From the NCBI GenBank assembly GCA_028707125.1, contig JAQTUX010000001.1:1-64000 (forward strand): a DNA stretch of 64,000 bases. Direction: 5' to 3'. The notes under the pieces were generated by a model that worked only from the letters and a program-made list of their open reading frames with translations, was not told where the DNA came from and did not search any database. A program made the position numbers and the translations under genes. The DNA is from Candidatus Omnitrophota bacterium (GTDB taxonomy: Bacteria > Omnitrophota > Gorgyraeia > Gygaellales > JAQTUX01). Positions 8,438 through 16,689 of this stretch are shown piece by piece (the stretch's first letter is position 1; every line of letters starts with the position of its first letter).

Positions 8438-8786
8438 TCATATGCTCCTTGACAATACCCTCGATCCGCGCCTTATCGGCCCCGCTCAAACCTGTAAACT
8501 CAATGCCTGTGTCAAACTGCTCTGACTTTAAGGGCCTGGCCGATGTCTTCTTGATGACCCACATTATTTTCCCCTCGCATTTTATCGGTGTCAGGCCGTT
8601 ATTTATGAATATCTCGAGCGAAACCTCGGTAAAACGCTCAAAGCCCTTCTCCAGGATAACGCAGACGCCTCCCACGCCTATGTTCTCCGTCTTCGTATTG
8701 AACGGCGCCCCCTGCTGCTGCGTTACTACGATCTTGCAGGGATAATTGACACGGGGAAACTCGCGTTTATCTACGCCTTGCCACAT
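8418..8786 (-). CDS. PilZ domain protein
   Basis: 122 residues. Near the N-terminus KREFPRVNYPCKIVV gives the RxxxR-type c-di-GMP contact region and TENIGVGGVCVIL the D/NxSxxG-like strand of PilZ, although the usual D/N-x-S is degenerate (ENIGVGG). Probably a cytosolic c-di-GMP receptor. Nothing in the context shows what it controls. Confidence 0.8.
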   Translation of the reverse strand: MWQGVDKREFPRVNYPCKIVVTQQQGAPFNTKTENIGVGGVCVILEKGFERFTEVSLEIFINNGLTPIKCEGKIMWVIKKTSARPLKSEQFDTGIEFTGLSGADKARIEGIVKEHMNDADEG

Positions 8787-8800
8787 TATGCCACCTCCGT

Positions 8801-9580
8801 CTATAATTTTTCCTGGACGCGTTTTATGCTTCGCGCCTTGCCTGTATTTTCGTCTATATCGATCAGGACTCCGTGAAGCTGAATATTGCCTTCCGCCACA
8901 TTCAAATGCACGGGCATTGCCGTAAGGAACCTCTCCAGCACGTCCTCAACCCGCCTTCCCAGCACGGAATCAAACGGGCCGCACATACCTGCGTCGCTGA
9001 TATAGGCCTCTCCCTTGGGCAATATGGTCTCGTCGGCGGTCTGGACATGCGTATGCGTGCCTACAACCGCGCTCGCCATCCCGTCTAGAAAGTAACCCAT
9101 GGCGATCTTCTCTGAGGTGGCCTCGGCATGGATGTCCACTACGATCATATTTGTTTCTTTGGACGCGGCCGCGACTAATTCTCTGGCCGCGGCAAAGGGG
9201 CAGTCAAGGGCGGGCATGAACACCCTGCCGGCGATGTTGATCACAGCGACCTTTTTGCCGCCGCCGGCATCAAAAATGCCCATTCCGGCTCCCGGCGCGC
9301 CTTTAGGAAAATTTGCCGGCCTGAGCAGCCGCCTTTCCATATTGAACGCCTCTAACGATTCTTTCCTGCGGAAGATATGGTCTCCGCCGGTCAATACGTC
9401 AATGCCGCAAGAGAGCAACTCCGCAATGGTTTTAGGTGTCACGCCGGATCCGCCAGAAGCGTTTTCGGTATTGGCGATAACAAAATCAATGCCGCGACTC
9501 TCCTTTAGCCGTGGCAAAATCTCTTTGACCGCTTTTCTGCCCGGCGAACCAACGATATCTCCTATAAAGAGTATATTCAT
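8801..9580 (-). CDS. ymdB: YmdB-type metallophosphoesterase (TIGR00282 family)
   Basis: 259 residues: MNILFIGDIVGSPGRKAV, NTENASGGSGVT, LTGGDHIFRR, IVVDIHAEATSEK and VVGTHTHVQTADETI, the metal-binding Asp/Asn/His set of this phosphodiesterase family. YmdB of Bacillus hydrolyses cyclic nucleotides in vitro and sits beside rny, as here (rny is immediately upstream in the operon). That conserved neighbour supports the assignment. Confidence 0.93.
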   Translation of the reverse strand: MNILFIGDIVGSPGRKAVKEILPRLKESRGIDFVIANTENASGGSGVTPKTIAELLSCGIDVLTGGDHIFRRKESLEAFNMERRLLRPANFPKGAPGAGMGIFDAGGGKKVAVINIAGRVFMPALDCPFAAARELVAAASKETNMIVVDIHAEATSEKIAMGYFLDGMASAVVGTHTHVQTADETILPKGEAYISDAGMCGPFDSVLGRRVEDVLERFLTAMPVHLNVAEGNIQLHGVLIDIDENTGKARSIKRVQEKL

Positions 9581-9589
9581 CTTCCTCTA

Positions 9590-9609
9590 CTACAGGCTTA
9601 CGCCTGTAG
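9590..9609. repeat. Perfect hairpin CTACAGGC/GCCTGTAG
   Basis: 8-bp stem around TTAC, i.e. GTAA when read on the minus (transcribed) strand. It lies in the 60-base spacer between rny and the ymdB-type gene, 10 bases from the next hairpin. Confidence 0.7.
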
Positions 9610-9619
9610 AATAGTCATT

Positions 9620-9639
9620 CCCCACACGTAAGTGTGGGG
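9620..9639. repeat. Perfect hairpin repeat, copy 2 (GTAA loop)
   Basis: Identical to 3120-3139 (CCCCACACGTAAGTGTGGGG), including the ATT upstream and T downstream. It directly follows the rny stop at 9641. Confidence 0.8.
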
Positions 9640-9640
9640 T

Positions 9641-11194
9641 CTACTTCGCGTACTCGATCGCCCTTATTTCGCGTATCACGGTCACCTTGATCTGCCCGGG
9701 ATATTCCATGCCCTCTTCCACCTTCTTGCGTATATCGCGCGCCATGGTAACCGCGTCGGCGTCGGAGATCTTATCCGGCTGCACGATGATCCTGACTTCC
9801 CTTCCCGCCTGTATGGCGTAGGACTTTTCCACTCCTTTAAACGCGTTTGCTATTGTCTCAAGCTGCTCAAGGCGCTTGATGTATGTCTCCAGCGTCTCTC
9901 GCCTTGCTCCGGGGCGCGCCGCGCTTATGGCATCGGCGGCGGCAGCCAGGACCGCGTAGATACTCTTGGGCTCTACCTCCTCATGATGCGACTCAATAGC
10001 GTGTATTACCTCCTGCGACTCGCCGTATTTCCTGGCTAATCTCCCTCCTATGCCGGCGTGGGTGCCTTCTACCTGATGGTCAACCGCCTTGCCGATATCA
10101 TGCAGCAGGCCGATGCGCCGCGCCAGGCGGAAATCAGCGCCTAATTCCGAAGCCATAACGCCAAGCAGATAAGCCACTTCTTTTGAATGCTGCAAGGCGT
10201 TCTGCCCGAAACTGGTGCGGTATTTGAGGCGGCCAAGGAGTTTCACGAGTTCCGGATGAAAGCCGTGCAGGCCCAGTTCAAAAAGCACCTTCTCTCCCTC
10301 CTCGCGTATCCTCTCTTCTATTTCCTTCTTCGTCTTCTCCACTACCTCTTCGATCCTGCCCGGGTGGATCCTTCCGTCGGCGATAAGCCGCTCAAGCGAA
10401 ACGCGGGCTATCTCCCTTCTTACCGTATCAAACCCGGAGAGGGTAACCGCTTCGGGCGTATCGTCTATTATAACGTCTACGCCGGTGGCCATCTCCAGCG
10501 CCCGTATGTTGCGGCCTTCCCTGCCTATGACCCTTCCCTTCATCTCGTCGCTGGGCAGGTTTACCACGCTTACGGTCGACTCTGCCGTATGCTCGGCGGC
10601 GCAGCGCTGTATCGCCAGGCTTATTATCTCCTGCGCCTTCTTATCTGAGATACCGCGGACCTCGTCCTCCGCCCTTCTTATGATCGCGGCCTTCTCATTG
10701 CCTATTTCCTCATCCATGCGCCTGAGCAGCACCTGTTTTGCTTCTTCCGCTGAGAGCGAAGAGATCTTCTGCAGGCGTTCCTTTTCCTCTGCCACGAGGG
10801 AGGTAAGCTGGCCCTCCTTTGCCTTCAGGCCATCCTCCATCCTCCTTATGTTATCGTGCCTCGCGTCTATCTCTTTCTCTTTTTTCTCAAGCAGGCCTAC
10901 CCTGCGCTCCAGGTTCTCTTCTTTCTGGGAGAGCCGTTTTTCCATCTGCGCGAGCTCTTCCTTGCGGGCCTTTGTCTCGTTCTCAAAGTCCTGCCTCATG
11001 CGGAAGAGGAGGTCCTTTGCCTCGATCTCAACCTCGCGCTTTCTGTTCTGCGCCTCCTTCCTGGCCGACTCAATTATCTGCTTTGACTGCATCTGCGCTT
11101 CCTTGAGCTGCTTTTCCGTGATCATTTTCCTTAGAAAATAACCCAGGCAGGCAGAGATAACCGCCACTACCAATGAAATTATTATGGTCAACAT
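9641..11194 (-). CDS. rny: Ribonuclease Y
   Basis: 517 residues, family length. An N-terminal membrane anchor ([19 protein letters not shown]) is followed by a long charged coiled coil (about 25-200), a KH domain ([13 protein letters not shown]), and an HD domain ([11 protein letters not shown]...SHHEE). Membrane-tethered endoribonuclease that starts mRNA decay. Confidence 0.97.
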   Translation of the reverse strand: MLTIIISLVVAVISACLGYFLRKMITEKQLKEAQMQSKQIIESARKEAQNRKREVEIEAKDLLFRMRQDFENETKARKEELAQMEKRLSQKEENLERRVGLLEKKEKEIDARHDNIRRMEDGLKAKEGQLTSLVAEEKERLQKISSLSAEEAKQVLLRRMDEEIGNEKAAIIRRAEDEVRGISDKKAQEIISLAIQRCAAEHTAESTVSVVNLPSDEMKGRVIGREGRNIRALEMATGVDVIIDDTPEAVTLSGFDTVRREIARVSLERLIADGRIHPGRIEEVVEKTKKEIEERIREEGEKVLFELGLHGFHPELVKLLGRLKYRTSFGQNALQHSKEVAYLLGVMASELGADFRLARRIGLLHDIGKAVDHQVEGTHAGIGGRLARKYGESQEVIHAIESHHEEVEPKSIYAVLAAAADAISAARPGARRETLETYIKRLEQLETIANAFKGVEKSYAIQAGREVRIIVQPDKISDADAVTMARDIRKKVEEGMEYPGQIKVTVIREIRAIEYAK

Positions 11195-11229
11195 TTATAA
11201 ACCTCCATTAAATAACTATGTGTCTTTGA

Positions 11230-11787
11230 TTAAGCGAAGATGACTCTGTCTACGGGCACATCCAGGCTTTTCAGGTGGGGGATACTTTTATGGAGTTGGA
11301 AAGAAAAAGCGAGGCCTATCTTGCAGGCCTTAGGAGGAAGCCCCTTAAGGAAACGGTCGTAGAACCCCATGCCTCTGCCCAGGCGCATTCCCCGCTCGTC
11401 GAACGCCAGCCCCGGAACAACTACCAGGTCTATCAGTTCCTCGGGGATCTCTCTGGGGCGCGCGGGTTCCTTTACACAATAAAGACCGTTCTTTAATCTC
11501 TCGTTCAAGCCCATCAATACGGGGCGTAGTGTATTCCTCTTGTTATCGCAAACAGGCACTGCCACTATCTTGCCTGCCTTCCCTGCCTCTTTGATCATCT
11601 CAGAAGTATCCACCTCTCCGTCAAAGGTCACGTAGAACATTACCACCTTTGCCTTCTTAAACAAAACCGAATTAAGCAGCCTTGACTTAATAACCCTGCT
11701 TTTCTTCTTTCGTTCTTCCTCCTTCTGATTGGAAAGTTTTTTAAGCATCTCTTTTCTAAGACGCGCTTTCTCTTGGCTTACCTTCAT
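11230..11787 (-). CDS. 5-formyltetrahydrofolate cyclo-ligase
   Basis: 185 residues. KARLRKEML at the start and the ATP/folate signature LVVVPGLAFDERGMRLGRGMGFYDRFL near residue 125. Converts 5-formyl-THF to 5,10-methenyl-THF. It overlaps the IscU-like gene by 32 bases and lies near an MTHFR_C gene and 6S RNA. In enterobacteria the same enzyme gene (ygfA) is joined to the 6S RNA gene. Confidence 0.94.
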   Translation of the reverse strand: MKVSQEKARLRKEMLKKLSNQKEEERKKKSRVIKSRLLNSVLFKKAKVVMFYVTFDGEVDTSEMIKEAGKAGKIVAVPVCDNKRNTLRPVLMGLNERLKNGLYCVKEPARPREIPEELIDLVVVPGLAFDERGMRLGRGMGFYDRFLKGLPPKACKIGLAFSFQLHKSIPHLKSLDVPVDRVIFA

Positions 11788-12160
11788 TTCTCTTTCTGTA
11801 GTCTTCGATCGCGGACCTTAAGGCCTCTTCGGCTAATACAGAGCAGTGCATCTTGACCTTGGGCAGGCCGCCCAACGCCTCTGCCACCGCCTTATTGGAG
11901 ATCAGCAGCGCGTCCTCTATTGTCTTGCCTTTGACCATATCCGTTACCATGGAGCTGGTGGCTATGGCCGCGCCGCAGCCAAAGGTCTTGAACTTCGCCT
12001 CAACTATAACGCCGTCTTTCACCTTGATATACAACCTCATCACGTCCCCGCAGATAGGATTCCCCACGTTCCCCACGCCGTCGGCGTCGGGGATCTCTCC
12101 CACATTATGCGGGTCGGTGAAATGCTTCATTACTAAGTCCGAATATTGCCCTTCCGCCAT
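11756..12160 (-). CDS. IscU/NifU-N-like Fe-S scaffold protein
   Basis: 134 residues. Conserved scaffold blocks: YSDLVMKHFTDPHNVGEI, GNPICGDVMRLYIKV (Cys1), KFKTFGCGAAIATSSM (Cys2), KVKMHCSVLAEEALR (Cys3). All three cluster-binding Cys are present. Likely assembles Fe-S clusters on a NifS/IscS-derived sulfur supply; no cysteine desulfurase is in the window. Confidence 0.92.
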   Translation of the reverse strand: MAEGQYSDLVMKHFTDPHNVGEIPDADGVGNVGNPICGDVMRLYIKVKDGVIVEAKFKTFGCGAAIATSSMVTDMVKGKTIEDALLISNKAVAEALGGLPKVKMHCSVLAEEALRSAIEDYRKRNEGKPRESAS

Positions 12161-12163
12161 AAT

Positions 12164-12820
12164 TCAGCCCTTCATAAGCGTCAACGCCCGCGGCCTGTTG
12201 GAAAGCGAATAGTCCCTGGCAGGCTGCCTTGCCTTCATCAAATCCAGTTTTTTCTTTTTATCAAGTTCCTTGTATATCAACACCCAGGCGCAGTCCCTTT
12301 CCCTGTCTAATTCGCATTTGCCCTCGTCAACTCCGCCGCAGGGGCCGTTTAAGAGCCCTTTAGAACAGCGCGTAACAGGGCAGATGCCGCCTGTTATATC
12401 CAATACGCATTCGCTGCAGGCCGAGCAATACTCCTGAAAGTCATTCTTCGCGTCTACGGCGGCGATAAATTTCGTATCGCATCCGGGCAGGTAATCCTTG
12501 CCCAGCCGGTCGTTCTCCTTTGCCGACTGAACGCCCAGGCCGCAGGCGGCCACCAGCACGGCATCGGAGCCGCTTATCTCTTTTCTGTTTTTGGCAAAGA
12601 CCGTCTTTATCTGCGAGGCGATGCAGGGCGCGTCGGGAATGGCCATGCCTGTTACCTGTTTGCCGAACGACTCCAATTTCTGTTTCAACTCAAGCAGCTC
12701 TTTTTCTCCGCCGGTCTTACAAGTCGTGGCGCATTCGCCGCAGCCGATAAGAAACACGCGTCCGCGATCCCGCAGCATTTCCTTTATCTTATCATCGCTC
12801 TTTCGCGTTGTTACTATCAT
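12164..12820 (-). CDS. Methylenetetrahydrofolate reductase C-terminal domain protein (MetV-like)
   Basis: 218 residues, Cys-rich: GCGECATTCKTGG, DAPCIASQ, ACGLGVQSAKEND and the C-terminal block EYCSACSECVLDITGGICPVTRC--GLLNGPCGG--GKCE typical of MTHFR_C (PF12225). In acetogens this zinc/Fe-S protein works with MetF in 5,10-methylene-THF reduction. metF itself is not in the window. It overlaps rarA by 29 bases and sits in a one-carbon neighbourhood with 5-FTHF cyclo-ligase. Confidence 0.9.
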   Translation of the reverse strand: MIVTTRKSDDKIKEMLRDRGRVFLIGCGECATTCKTGGEKELLELKQKLESFGKQVTGMAIPDAPCIASQIKTVFAKNRKEISGSDAVLVAACGLGVQSAKENDRLGKDYLPGCDTKFIAAVDAKNDFQEYCSACSECVLDITGGICPVTRCSKGLLNGPCGGVDEGKCELDRERDCAWVLIYKELDKKKKLDLMKARQPARDYSLSNRPRALTLMKG

Positions 12821-14147
12821 CTTTGATCCTTTTCTCCAGCTCTTCCAGCCGCTTCTTTATCTTCGCCTCAAACCCTATATCCGTAGGCAGATAATACCTT
12901 TTTTTATCGGGCACATACTCCTGTTTTACGTAGTGCCCCTCATAACTGTGCGCGTACTTGTAACCCTCGCCGTGCCCAAGCTTTTCCGCCCCGGGATACG
13001 AGGCGTCTTTAAGGTGTTGAGGTACTTCTTTAAGGGCGTTCTTTTCTACGTCTGATAAGGCGGATTCTATGCCCATATAGGCGGCATTTGATTTTGGGGC
13101 GCAGGCAACATATACGGCTGCCTGTGCCAAAGGTATGCGCGCCTCGGGCAGCCCTACGAATTCGGCGATCTGCAGCGCCGCCGCCGCGACAACGAGCGCC
13201 TGCGGGTCGGCGCAGCCCACGTCTTCACTGGCGCAGATACATATCCTTCTGGCGATAAAACGCGGGTCCTCTCCGGCATAAAGCATCTTTGCCAGCCAGT
13301 ATAAGGCCGCGTCAGGGTCGGAGCCGCGCATTGATTTTATGAACGCCGATGCCGTATCATAGTGGCCGTCTTCCGCGTTATCGTAGAGAACGACCTTCTT
13401 CTGGATGGACTCCTCGGCATTCGCCAGCGTGAAATTTACGCGGCCGGCCTTGTCCTTTTTCGTGGTCAAGGCACCGATCTCCAAGGCGTTGAGCGCGCGC
13501 CTGGCGTCCCCATCAGATACCCTTGCCAAAAAGTCAATGGCCCGTGTTTCGGCCTTAAATTTCAGAGAGCCAAAACCCCTTTCCTTATCAGTAATTGCGT
13601 TATTTAGTATAGCGGAAATCTCCTCCTTAGTCAAAGGTTTTAACTCGAACACAAGAGAGCGGGAAAGCAGCGCTGAAACGATGGAGAAAAACGGGTTATG
13701 CACCGTTGCCCCGATAAGTATTATATTACCGTCTTCCACATCCGGCATAAGCACATCCTGCTGGAGCTTGTTAAAACGGTGTATCTCGTCAATGAAAAGC
13801 ACGGTCCTTTTAGGGGCGCTGCCAAGGCGCGCCTTGGCGCGGGCGATTATCTTCCTGAGGTCATCAACCCCTGAGGTAGTGGCGTTAATTGAAACAAAGT
13901 CGCTTTTTGTGGCATTGCTTATGCAGTAGGCGAGGCTGGTCTTGCCTACCCCGGGAGGGCCGTAAAGTATGATAGACACCAGCCGATCCGCCTCTATGGC
14001 GCGGCGCAGCAGCTTGTCCTTGCCCAGTATGTGGGACTGCCCCGCGAATTCATCCAGCGACCTCGGCCGCATGCGCACTGAAAGGGGCTGCTTCCTGGAT
14101 ATCTTGGGGGCCTGTTCGAGGAATAAGTCGAATGTGTCGGAAGGCAT
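12792..14147 (-). CDS. rarA: Replication-associated recombination protein A (AAA+ ATPase)
   Basis: 451 residues from MPSDTFDLFLEQAP. Walker A GPPGVGKTS, Walker B LFIDEIHRFN, sensor and RarA-specific ISEDVG-like CASEDVGCADPQAL, and the C-terminal tetramerisation domain (APKSNAAYMGIESAL, YPGAEKLGHGEGYKYAHSYEGHYV). A GTG start at 14225 is possible, but the extension runs through the hairpin at 14173-14203, so 14147 (GGGGA upstream) is preferred. Acts at stalled replication forks. The 6S RNA lies just upstream, a synteny also seen in other bacteria. Confidence 0.95.
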   Translation of the reverse strand: MPSDTFDLFLEQAPKISRKQPLSVRMRPRSLDEFAGQSHILGKDKLLRRAIEADRLVSIILYGPPGVGKTSLAYCISNATKSDFVSINATTSGVDDLRKIIARAKARLGSAPKRTVLFIDEIHRFNKLQQDVLMPDVEDGNIILIGATVHNPFFSIVSALLSRSLVFELKPLTKEEISAILNNAITDKERGFGSLKFKAETRAIDFLARVSDGDARRALNALEIGALTTKKDKAGRVNFTLANAEESIQKKVVLYDNAEDGHYDTASAFIKSMRGSDPDAALYWLAKMLYAGEDPRFIARRICICASEDVGCADPQALVVAAAALQIAEFVGLPEARIPLAQAAVYVACAPKSNAAYMGIESALSDVEKNALKEVPQHLKDASYPGAEKLGHGEGYKYAHSYEGHYVKQEYVPDKKRYYLPTDIGFEAKIKKRLEELEKRIKDDSNNAKER

Positions 14148-14172
14148 GATGTTTATCCCCGTCTCGTAAGAT

Positions 14173-14203
14173 GTGCCAAAATTTTCTTCGATAATTTTGG
14201 CAC
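14173..14203. repeat. 11-bp inverted repeat upstream of rarA
   Basis: GTGCCAAAATT and AATTTTGGCAC around a 9-base loop. No U-tract follows on the minus strand. It could be an attenuator-like or translation-control hairpin in the rarA leader, or simply coding if the GTG start at 14225 is used. Confidence 0.5.
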
Positions 14204-14221
14204 ACTCGGCGGGATTAATTC

Positions 14222-14264
14222 GCACAGCGGCTTACGTCACTATAGTTCCGTAAGCCGCGTGCTC
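14222..14264. repeat. Long imperfect hairpin after 6S RNA
   Basis: Arms GCGGCTTACG (14228-14237 on the plus strand) and CGTAAGCCGC (14249-14258) extend to outer GCAC/GTGC pairs. It follows the 6S 3' end by a few bases on the minus strand and precedes rarA; probably a terminator or processing stem separating the two transcripts. Confidence 0.5.
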
Positions 14265-14267
14265 ATT

Positions 14268-14427
14268 AAAAATCCCCGCACTGTGCCGTCGGGATGGAAG
14301 CGTTGAACCTGATCGTTTCAGGTGGGCGCTCTCTCAACAAACCCTCGGGCCTGCTGAAGTCTAAGCACCCTTTATGTTGGTGTTGGCTCAACTATTTTCC
14401 GCATCCCGGCGAACACGGCAGGGATTT
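14268..14427 (-). ncRNA. ssrS: 6S RNA
   Basis: About 160 nt that fold as one rod. Terminal stem AAATCCCTGCC / GGGGATTTT; then GCCGTGTTCGCCGGGATG pairs with CATCCCGACGGC; the interior is a large open bubble flanked by GTTGAGCC...; the apical side carries the CACCTGAAACGATCAGGTTCAA-type hairpin. The closing-stem/bubble pattern and the place next to rarA and a 5-FTHF cyclo-ligase gene agree with 6S RNA, which binds the sigma70 RNA polymerase active site as an open-complex mimic. Ends are approximate. A promoter lies upstream at 14459-14487. Confidence 0.88.
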
Positions 14428-14458
14428 ATTTACTCTCCTTTAATGTATCGCCATAGTA

Positions 14459-14487
14459 AGTATACCACATTCTAAGCAGAAATTCAA
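14459..14487 (-). promoter_or_regulatory. Candidate promoter of 6S RNA
   Basis: On the minus strand TTGAAT (14482-14487), 17-base spacer, TATACT (14459-14464). The predicted start near 14452 lies about 25 bases before the 6S closing stem, which would be a processed leader. Confidence 0.55.
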
Positions 14488-14523
14488 TGCCCACGCCTAT
14501 TTTACCGTCCCGCGGCCGAGCGG

Positions 14524-16683
14524 TCAAGAGAATAAATCGCCTCCCGTCTTCGCGGCCATTGGCAGGTTTATTGTGAACAGGGTGCCCTGGCCGTATTCGC
14601 TTGAAACCCCTATCCGTCCCTTATGGGCGGCTATTATCTTCTGTATCGCGAATAACCCCAGGCCGCTGCCTTTCTGCGTGGTCGCCTTGGTGGTATAAAA
14701 AGGCAAAAAGATGTGTTTCTTCCTCTCTTCGTCCATCCCTATGCCGTTATCTTGTATCTGGATCGTTATATATTGATCCGACTTGAACATCCTTATGATT
14801 ATCTTCCCTTTGTAATCGTTAAAACCCTTCAATTCATTCCTGGCTATGGCGCCCTGCTTTACCTTAAGCGCGTCCATCGCGTTATCTATAAGATTGAAGA
14901 GCGCGTCCTGAAATAAGGCGGGGTCGCCTTCGATCCGAGGAAGGCCGTTTTCTATATGCTTCTCTATGGTCTCAACTGTTACGACGGCCCTGATCCTGGC
15001 CATCTCAACGGCGCGTTCGATCGCCTCCCTCGGATCGAATTCCCCCGCCTGCTTCAACTGCCGCGGCTGGGAGAAATCCAGGAAGTCGTTGATGATCTTT
15101 CCGCCGTGTTTGGCGTTATCCTGAATGCGGTTCAGGGCATACGATATGTCTTCAAATATCTTCTTTAATTCGCTTTTGGTAGACCTTTCAAAGTTGGTGA
15201 GCTTTATCGTGTCTATCGTATCCGATGTCGCCAGCATTATGGCGTGAAAGCGGTTATTGATCTGATGGCTCATCCCGCTGGCCATAACGCCCATTGAACG
15301 CATACGCTCGGCGGCGAACAACTGCGCCTGGCTCCTCTGCGATTCTTCTATAAACTCGGTATTCTCAATTGCCAAAGCCGTCTGATTGGCAAGCATGCCG
15401 AAAACCGTAATATCGTCCTGCGTGTAGATGGCCCCCGATGCCTTGGGCCCCAACACAAGAAAACCAAGAGATTTGTTCTTTACGAAAGAAGGGACAATAA
15501 GCCCGCACCTGATGTTGAATTTACCGTCCATGTCTCTGTCTATCTCCTCGGCAAACAGGGGCCGGCGCCTGACCTGAAGGTATTTGATCAAAGGCGCCTC
15601 AAGCGGCAGTTCCCGCGGGAAATCGGGGAAAAACCCTTTGACCGTATAGGGGTATTTCTGAATAAACCGCCCTTCCTCTTCCTCTGCCAGGTATATGCAG
15701 GCAAAGTCCACCTTTACCGCCCTGGCAACCTTGTAAACAATTACTTTAAGCAGGCGCTCTAAATCCTTTATCAGGGTCATCGTGGCGGACAGCCGCCTGA
15801 GAACTTCCTGATAGCGGTGCTGTTCTCTAAAGATAACTCCTTCCGCGTGGCGGCGAAAGCAAGTATAAACGAAGGGGCCGAGGGTGGCAAGAAACAACGT
15901 TACCCAGGCCGCCTGTTTCCATAAACCGTATCTATAACCCAGCAAAAAAGGGATGCCAAGGACTAAAATATAGACAAACAGGAATATGCCGGCACGGGTA
16001 ACAGCAATCCTGATATCCATAAGTTGATGGCGGAATATAGCGTAAGACGTTATTATAATATAAATACTGGCTAAAATGTTTCCATAAGGCAATATTGGGA
16101 TATCATACCAAAGCGGATAATTAGTCGCGCCGCCGCCCCATCCAATGGCGGTTGCCAATAAGAGATATTTTAGTTGATTCCGTTTAAACCCGGTGGCTGT
16201 CTTATAGGATTTTACTATTAGAGCTACGCCGTATAAAACAATCGATATCCAGATGGCGAAAAATGGATGAAATAATATGCCGGCGTTCGGCCAAAATCGG
16301 AAAACAGTTTTTTCTTCCACGCCGGGGATAAAATACGGAGAAAAACATGCCGCCAGAGAAACAACGGCAAACATATAAGCAAGCTTGATAACCCTCCTTT
16401 TCTCGAGGGAAATCCCTATCAGCTCCAATATATAATGCAAATAAAATACAGGAATAAATAGTGCCCCTGCCATTAAACCGCGGCAATACATAAGCGCCCT
16501 TAATTCATTGTCGGCAATTTGCCAGGCAAAATAGAAATAACTCCAGACGCTTATGCTGAAGCAAAATAAAGCGTAGGCGATCCTCAGGGTATCTTTTAGC
16601 GTTTTTATGCGGCTCAAAATAAAAAGCCCCAGAACAGTGCTGGTTATGCCGTTGATCAATCCGCTTAAAGCGAAGAAACTCAT
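14524..16683 (-). CDS. Membrane sensor histidine kinase with GAF domain
   Basis: 719 residues. Seven to eight hydrophobic segments in the first 280 residues (7TM-type sensor), then a GAF-like domain (about 310-460; FGMLANQTALAIENTEF), a dimerisation/phosphoacceptor helix (ASGMSHQINNRFHAIM, with His in place of the usual HEI/L box) and an HATPase domain (DALFNLIDNAMDAL, DNGIGMDEERKKHIFLPFYTTK, GSGLGLFAIQKI). The layout resembles PrsK-like kinases. Downstream of the methyltransferase and response regulator in one operon; the signal is unknown. Confidence 0.9.
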   Translation of the reverse strand: MSFFALSGLINGITSTVLGLFILSRIKTLKDTLRIAYALFCFSISVWSYFYFAWQIADNELRALMYCRGLMAGALFIPVFYLHYILELIGISLEKRRVIKLAYMFAVVSLAACFSPYFIPGVEEKTVFRFWPNAGILFHPFFAIWISIVLYGVALIVKSYKTATGFKRNQLKYLLLATAIGWGGGATNYPLWYDIPILPYGNILASIYIIITSYAIFRHQLMDIRIAVTRAGIFLFVYILVLGIPFLLGYRYGLWKQAAWVTLFLATLGPFVYTCFRRHAEGVIFREQHRYQEVLRRLSATMTLIKDLERLLKVIVYKVARAVKVDFACIYLAEEEEGRFIQKYPYTVKGFFPDFPRELPLEAPLIKYLQVRRRPLFAEEIDRDMDGKFNIRCGLIVPSFVKNKSLGFLVLGPKASGAIYTQDDITVFGMLANQTALAIENTEFIEESQRSQAQLFAAERMRSMGVMASGMSHQINNRFHAIMLATSDTIDTIKLTNFERSTKSELKKIFEDISYALNRIQDNAKHGGKIINDFLDFSQPRQLKQAGEFDPREAIERAVEMARIRAVVTVETIEKHIENGLPRIEGDPALFQDALFNLIDNAMDALKVKQGAIARNELKGFNDYKGKIIIRMFKSDQYITIQIQDNGIGMDEERKKHIFLPFYTTKATTQKGSGLGLFAIQKIIAAHKGRIGVSSEYGQGTLFTINLPMAAKTGGDLFS

Positions 16684-16689
16684 ATCAAA

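Noticed and set aside
10485-11141. 218-codon plus-strand frame opposite rny
   Set aside because: Antisense of the rny coiled coil, Ser/Leu/Phe-rich translation typical of a shadow.
14282-14420. Riboswitch or T-box reading of the rarA upstream region
   Set aside because: The long rod fold with a central bubble and the genomic context fit 6S RNA better; no specifier or aptamer core seen.
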